Source: Chimonanthus salicifolius
Taxonomy: Eukaryota; Streptophyta; Magnoliopsida; Laurales; Calycanthaceae
Reading direction: 5' to 3'
Assembly: GCA_013350335.1 (NCBI GenBank)
Contig: CM023537.1
Span: 9,790,438-9,854,437 of the forward strand
Length of the DNA: 64,000 nt
The notes below the pieces were generated by a model, which did not search any database, was not told the DNA's origin, and worked only from the letters and a program-made list of their open reading frames with translations. Within the stretch, counting starts at the first letter, position 1. Each line of letters begins with the position of its first letter. Made by a program: the position numbers and the translations under genes. Shown one piece after another: positions 60,001 through 64,000 of the stretch.

Positions 60001-62236
60001 AAGATTCTGCAAACAACTCTCAGGTACTGAAACTTTTGGTTGTTGGTTTCATTTTTTATGGATGCTTTGATTTGTTTACTCTTGAGTGATTAGAAGATAT
60101 GTTTTTGAATATTTGAGTGTTCACATATGATAAAAATAAGATGATCATGACCAATCCATCATTTAACTGTACAAAAAATTATTCATAAGAAAGAATATCA
60201 GAGAAGAAATCAAACTTAAAATGACTTGAACATCACCTTTTGCTTAACCTGTGGCCCATGCCTTCTCTAATAACTAGTGGAAGTTTGTTTGCATAGGATG
60301 GTTAGGGGGGCTTTTCATTGTCCATAGAATTAGGTTTACAATGACAATCAGAAAATAAAAGTTATGTTGATTCTCAGCAATTTACTATTTTGCCACTGGG
60401 GAGTTACTTAGTGCAAGCCCAAAATGTTTTATAAATTTAAGGGTCGTTTGGATCTCAACTCCAACTTTATTGCTTGGTTACTGTTGTTAGGGTTTCAGGA
60501 TTTAGAATTCTCCTGTTTGGCTGATGTTCTGTTTCCTAATTAAGCAGCTTGGCTGTTTGCTTGATGATTAACTGTGCAAATCTGAAACCTTGAAATTGGA
60601 CCTCTTATATTCATCAATCATGCTACTGAATGCAGATTCTTATTTGCTATATAAATCTTCATTTTATATTGGAAAAAATTAACTAAATCTATCTTCTTTT
60701 ACTCTTTTTTATGTTTCGTTTTCATATGTAATATTCTCTTCTCATTTCAAATACCTTATGACCAATTGCAAGATCACACCTGGCCCTTTTTTACAATTTT
60801 GCTCTTTTATGGTTGGGATATACACTAGAAACCAGTCGGATTGAAAGGCCTAGGGCAACTAAAGATGGACCAAATTTCGGCCTAGGGCTCCTATTAGATG
60901 AACATCGTAATAGGCTTGTCATTAACCTATTTTTCTATCCTCTTAAATGATTTCTGCTTACCTGTTTAGGTGGTCAGCAAGAATGGGCATGGACCCTCAA
61001 CAGTGCTTGGGAGTCATCTACAGAACCCAAGAGCAGATATTTCTGCCCGAGGCCCATATGAAGCTAGTGATTTTGTAAGTGGAGAGTATTTGGAATTGAA
61101 TGATCTGAACAGTTCTGGATCATCTTTCTCTAATTCGGTAGATACTTGCTGCCCATCAATAACATCAGATGAGTGCTTTTCAAAAGGAGACTATTTGGAA
61201 ATCAATGATCTCATTGATTCTACATCCTCGACTATCCCAGATACTGAGCAACAGAATGTGAATTGCTGCCCATCAATAACATCAGATGAATGCTTTTCAA
61301 AAGGAGACTATTTGGAAATCAATGATCTCATTGATTCTACATCCTCAACTATCCCAGATACTGAGCAACAGAATGTGAATTGCCGTTTCAATGTCTCTGC
61401 AACTCGAGGACCAAATGAAGTAGTTGTCCAGCTAGCACCTTCAGGTACTCTCTCTCTCTCTCTCTCTCTCTCAAACATATGCACAGAAATCTTAACTACT
61501 GAAATTTTTTGCTGTTTTGTTCGAATCCTGGCATGGTCCATGTTAATACATGGATATTGTGTTACAGTTGCACTATAATTTTGGATTGATATTGAGTTTT
61601 GGCCTTCTGGGCCTTTGGTGTCCTCCGTCAAAATTTGGAGCTTGAATCTCTTACATGACATGATGTGTGGTGTTTTTACTTATCTGGATGAAGGTATTGC
61701 ACAGCATGATTTGACTGTTAAAATGTGTTTTTCATCAATTTGAAGACAAAACCTCTTCACTGTTCTCACTCATTTACAGTGGTATAAGTAATTTTTTTTT
61801 TGCTAAGATATATTATGATATTAGATAATCTTTATTTTTTTTTGTGTGCGTATGTTGGGTTGTTATCTTCTAATTTATTCAACCAGCACACTGTTTTAAT
61901 GTCTTCATTTTGTTGTTTCTTCATCTACTTTCTCCCACAGGCTGCCTCAGTAACAACAGATATAGCAGCATCAACAACAGCAGCAGCGCACACACTATGG
62001 AAAGAGTGGCTTCTTCTACTGCCACTCCCATTTGTATGGGTAGGATGAATCCTACTCTTCCTGCTGCATCTATTTTTGAGACACTGCCGAAACAGTCTAC
62101 ATGCAAGGTGAATGAGGTGAATTGCAGCGCTGCAAGTTCACAAGGTCTGGTTCCATCTGATGCACATGGGAAAAAGCAGGCTGTTGGTGGTAGGATCGCA
62201 AAACTCCGGAAGAAGTATTGTTGCTTCCTATTTTAA
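57059..62236 (+). CDS. Atypical NAC-domain transcription factor (five coding exons)
   Basis: Exons read as 57059-57221, 59523-59752, 59856-60023, 60970-61444 and 61941-62236; all junctions are GT-AG and keep frame, giving 443 residues. Exon 1 holds NAC subdomains A/B in diverged form (DIDFHADDAQMFMHLERMM, ...FDPYTVKPENLP). Exon 2 holds C and D: MFYLINS, then EAGYWKTTVKYR and EFYRGQAPNGERTNWRMYQY. Exon 3 opens with FSSLCRVYLG (subdomain E). NAC factors bind DNA as dimers in the nucleus. Here the usual WKATGKD core is WKTTVKY (83-89), so binding may differ. Exon 4 carries YLE(L/I)NDL motifs, known from C-terminal regions of NAC proteins, in three copies (227-233, 262-268, 301-307), two created by a 117-bp tandem duplication. 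The protein ends KLRKKYCCFLF, a basic stretch with a CaaX-like box; no transmembrane helix is evident, unlike membrane-bound NTL members. Exon calls are by eye. Confidence 0.85.
57663..58081 (+). other. Open cassette in NAC intron 1, possible alternative terminal exon
   Basis: After an acceptor, CCCATCTTCAG at 57652-57662, a frame in phase with exon 1 stays open for 139 codons to a TGA at 58079-58081. It has RKSSAPGRLSRY early and a hydrophobic stretch (AVVAAVLLLSLFFSLLFYC) near the end. Use of this exon would give a 193-residue protein with NAC subdomains A/B only. The peptide is not recognised and may be transposon-derived; higher GC than the surrounding intron sets it apart. Confidence 0.25.
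59023..59146. mobile_element. 124-bp solo LTR of a TRIM-type retrotransposon in NAC intron 1
   Basis: Begins TGTTGGGG and ends CCTAACA, flanked by an exact 5-bp duplication, CACAT (59018-59022 and 59147-59151). It contains GTCCCACATTGGAAGTG and GGTTTATAAAGGACTTGGG, an LTR-type promoter. TG...CA termini with a 5-bp duplication mark an LTR; the small size fits TRIM elements. Recombination between two LTRs left this solo copy. Confidence 0.85.
61147..61380 (+). repeat. 117-bp exact tandem duplication in NAC exon 4
   Basis: Two consecutive units, 61147-61263 and 61264-61380, encode the same 39 residues, starting CCPSITSDECFSKGDY. Only two bases differ and both are synonymous (GAG/GAA and TCG/TCA). 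The duplication keeps frame and must be recent. Confidence 0.95.
61446..61471. repeat. (CT)n microsatellite at the start of NAC intron 4
   Basis: A CT run begins directly after the donor (AG|GTACTCTCTCT), a place where length change could affect splicing. Confidence 0.85.
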
Positions 62237-64000
62237 GATTTATATTTATGACTGTCATTCTTTAGCCAAGGAGAGAAGGAAAATAGAAAAGACAAATAAA
62301 GAGATGGAAAAAAGAAAAAGAAAAAGAAAAATAGAAAAGACGAAGCCAGGGAAAGCCCTCTTCAGATAAAAAGAAGAGAAAATATAAGTAAACTACATGT
62401 TTAATTAGGATAATGATACGGTTTTCCTTTTTTCCCTGTATTTTCTTGTGTGTTTTGTAAATGTAACCAAAGGACCACTTGTTCTTAGCTTTATGAAAGA
62501 AGGTAAGATCTATGTAGTAAATATTTACTAGCTCTTTTAAATATGGCCTATGTTATCTTCCATTGTGTAGGGCAAAGCTAGTAATTGTTGCAGATGACAG
62601 TCTGAATCTTATGCTAGTTGTAGTGTTGAGGTCTCTTGTTTTATTCTCCTAATGGATTGATCCATAAGGAAAACTTTGGCTTTGTATGAGTTTGGTGTCC
62701 TTCACCATCCCTTTGATCCTAGTTCAATCCAAAAGCCTCTGATGACTTTTTTTTTAAGTTGAAACCTGAATTAAATGGTTTTCATAGTGGGCTCAATCAG
62801 AAGGGAAATGTATAGATTGAACAAATATAATCTCTGGCGAATACAGAGTGGTCCACATGGCAATTGGATCATCATATGAAACTTCCTTCCATTTTTGTCC
62901 TGAGTTGGACAATACTTGAATCACCCACGGGACTCCAATCATTTTTATCCTAGTTGTCATCCAATTTTTTTTTTTTTTTCACACACTTGACGACATAATC
63001 ATCCATATATCTATCTATTCTTGGTGTTTTTTCATTCTTGTACACATCCAAGAAATGGTGCGCATGCAACTGGTCATAAGGTTGCACCAACCATGATTTT
63101 TAAACTTTTGCTACTTCATTTGAAAATCTAATTATACAGGTTAAAAATAGACCGATGATCTACCACGGGATAGAATTTCAGCTCAAAAATATAAAAAGTT
63201 TCGTGTTTTTATACGGAGAAAGATGGATAACTCAATTGATTTAAGTTTCTAGAATTAAATTAAAGTTTCATGTTTTGTGTATTTTAGGGATTAATCGCCC
63301 CTCCGATATTATAGAGTGGGGATATCTATGCTTTAAAAAAAATAATGAATGGTAGTTTTCCTTGAAGACAATATAATATTCAATCTAATATTTTAAGGTT
63401 AAAATGGTCAAATAGTATACTATTTTTATCACAAAACGATAAACTATTTACCATTTTGTCTTCTACACAGTACATAGACCTCCGAATCAGTGCTTGATTT
63501 GAGCCAATTACTAACCAATTACTAACCATCCTGAGGTGGAATATCGTTTCGAGTATCAATCCTTTGCTTTTGGAAGTTACTGCTACGGGCCTTTTTTTAC
63601 TTCAAAAAGGCTTTGTTTGTTTTTTCTTTTCATTGCTTTGTTGTAAATGTTTGTCAGTCTCATAAAAATCATTTTTCAAATTAATAAATCTGATTAATTG
63701 TGTGTTTAAATTCCCCTAGTATAGCTTTGACTATATCATTAGCATCACCCTTTCTCCTAGGACTCATCTGGGCTAACAAAGCCCTACAATTAAGGTCCCA
63801 ATACCAATGGGCACGGGGATAGTTTCATGGTGATTATTTTTCTTTCCTATGCATATTTTGAGGAGTATACTTTGATTAATTGATTGATTAGTAAACATTA
63901 AGTTATTTCATGTCTGTGGAATCCACTGTTCAGTTCAATCAACAATTTGATCAGATAAAAATAGTCTATCAATGTTTCACACCCATGAAATTAGGAAAGA
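62237..64000 (+). other. 3' flank of the NAC gene
   Basis: A purine-rich stretch (62275-62340, AAAAAGAAAAAG words) with AATAAA at 62295-62300 probably forms the 3' UTR. The rest is AT-rich with no gene supported to the end of the window. Confidence 0.45.

Noticed and set aside
62200..62270. Extra intron at the NAC 3' end (GTATTG...TTTAG) extending the protein
   Set aside because: The intron would be about 52 nt, too short for a plant, and the extension soon meets a stop.

Overview
The window is nuclear DNA of a flowering plant. It is AT-rich, gene-poor intergenic sequence with plant-type interrupted genes, a plastid-targeted enzyme gene, tRNA-derived SINEs, hAT-type non-autonomous transposons, foldback elements, a tiny solo LTR and microsatellites. 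I cannot name the species. All statements come from reading the sequence by eye; no alignments or searches were run.

Layout. 1-4400: AT-rich sequence with a 548-bp hAT MITE (308-855). 4430-6300: an intronless plastid geranylgeranyl diphosphate synthase gene, interrupted by one extra T exactly inside its second [13 protein letters not shown] motif. 6300-15050: no secure gene, with small repeats and a weak minus-strand exon candidate near 11.9 kb. 15.06-18.46 kb: a 2.0-kb hAT-type element and a 1.1-kb foldback element, both with intact target-site duplications. 18.5-24.4 kb: AT-rich, with SINEs.

24.4-37.9 kb: a three-unit segmental array. Units 1 and 3 each carry a UPF0496 (DUF677, At14a-like) membrane-protein gene. 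Unit 2 keeps promoter and 3' flank but has lost the gene. The units are joined by short tandem repeats rich in ACGTGGC (G-box/ABRE-like) motifs, dense upstream of the second gene and almost absent upstream of the first. Several transposons occur in one unit but not in its sisters and give an order of events.

38.28-40.04 kb: a 1.76-kb foldback element built as a palindrome of palindromes. 40.37-41.47 kb: an LTR-retrotransposon remnant. 41.5-52.6 kb: AT-rich, with SINEs, a MITE and one short ORF that looks like a secreted peptide. 52.8-62.24 kb: an atypical NAC transcription factor gene with a TATA box, an apparent ~4-kb leader intron and five coding exons (443 aa predicted). Its features of note are a WKTTVK DNA-binding core, a fresh 39-residue tandem duplication and a polybasic C-terminus ending in CFLF, a possible prenylation box. 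The three gene families (isoprenoid supply, UPF0496, NAC) show no sign of forming a functional cluster; they are ordinary neighbours in a transposon-rich plant region.
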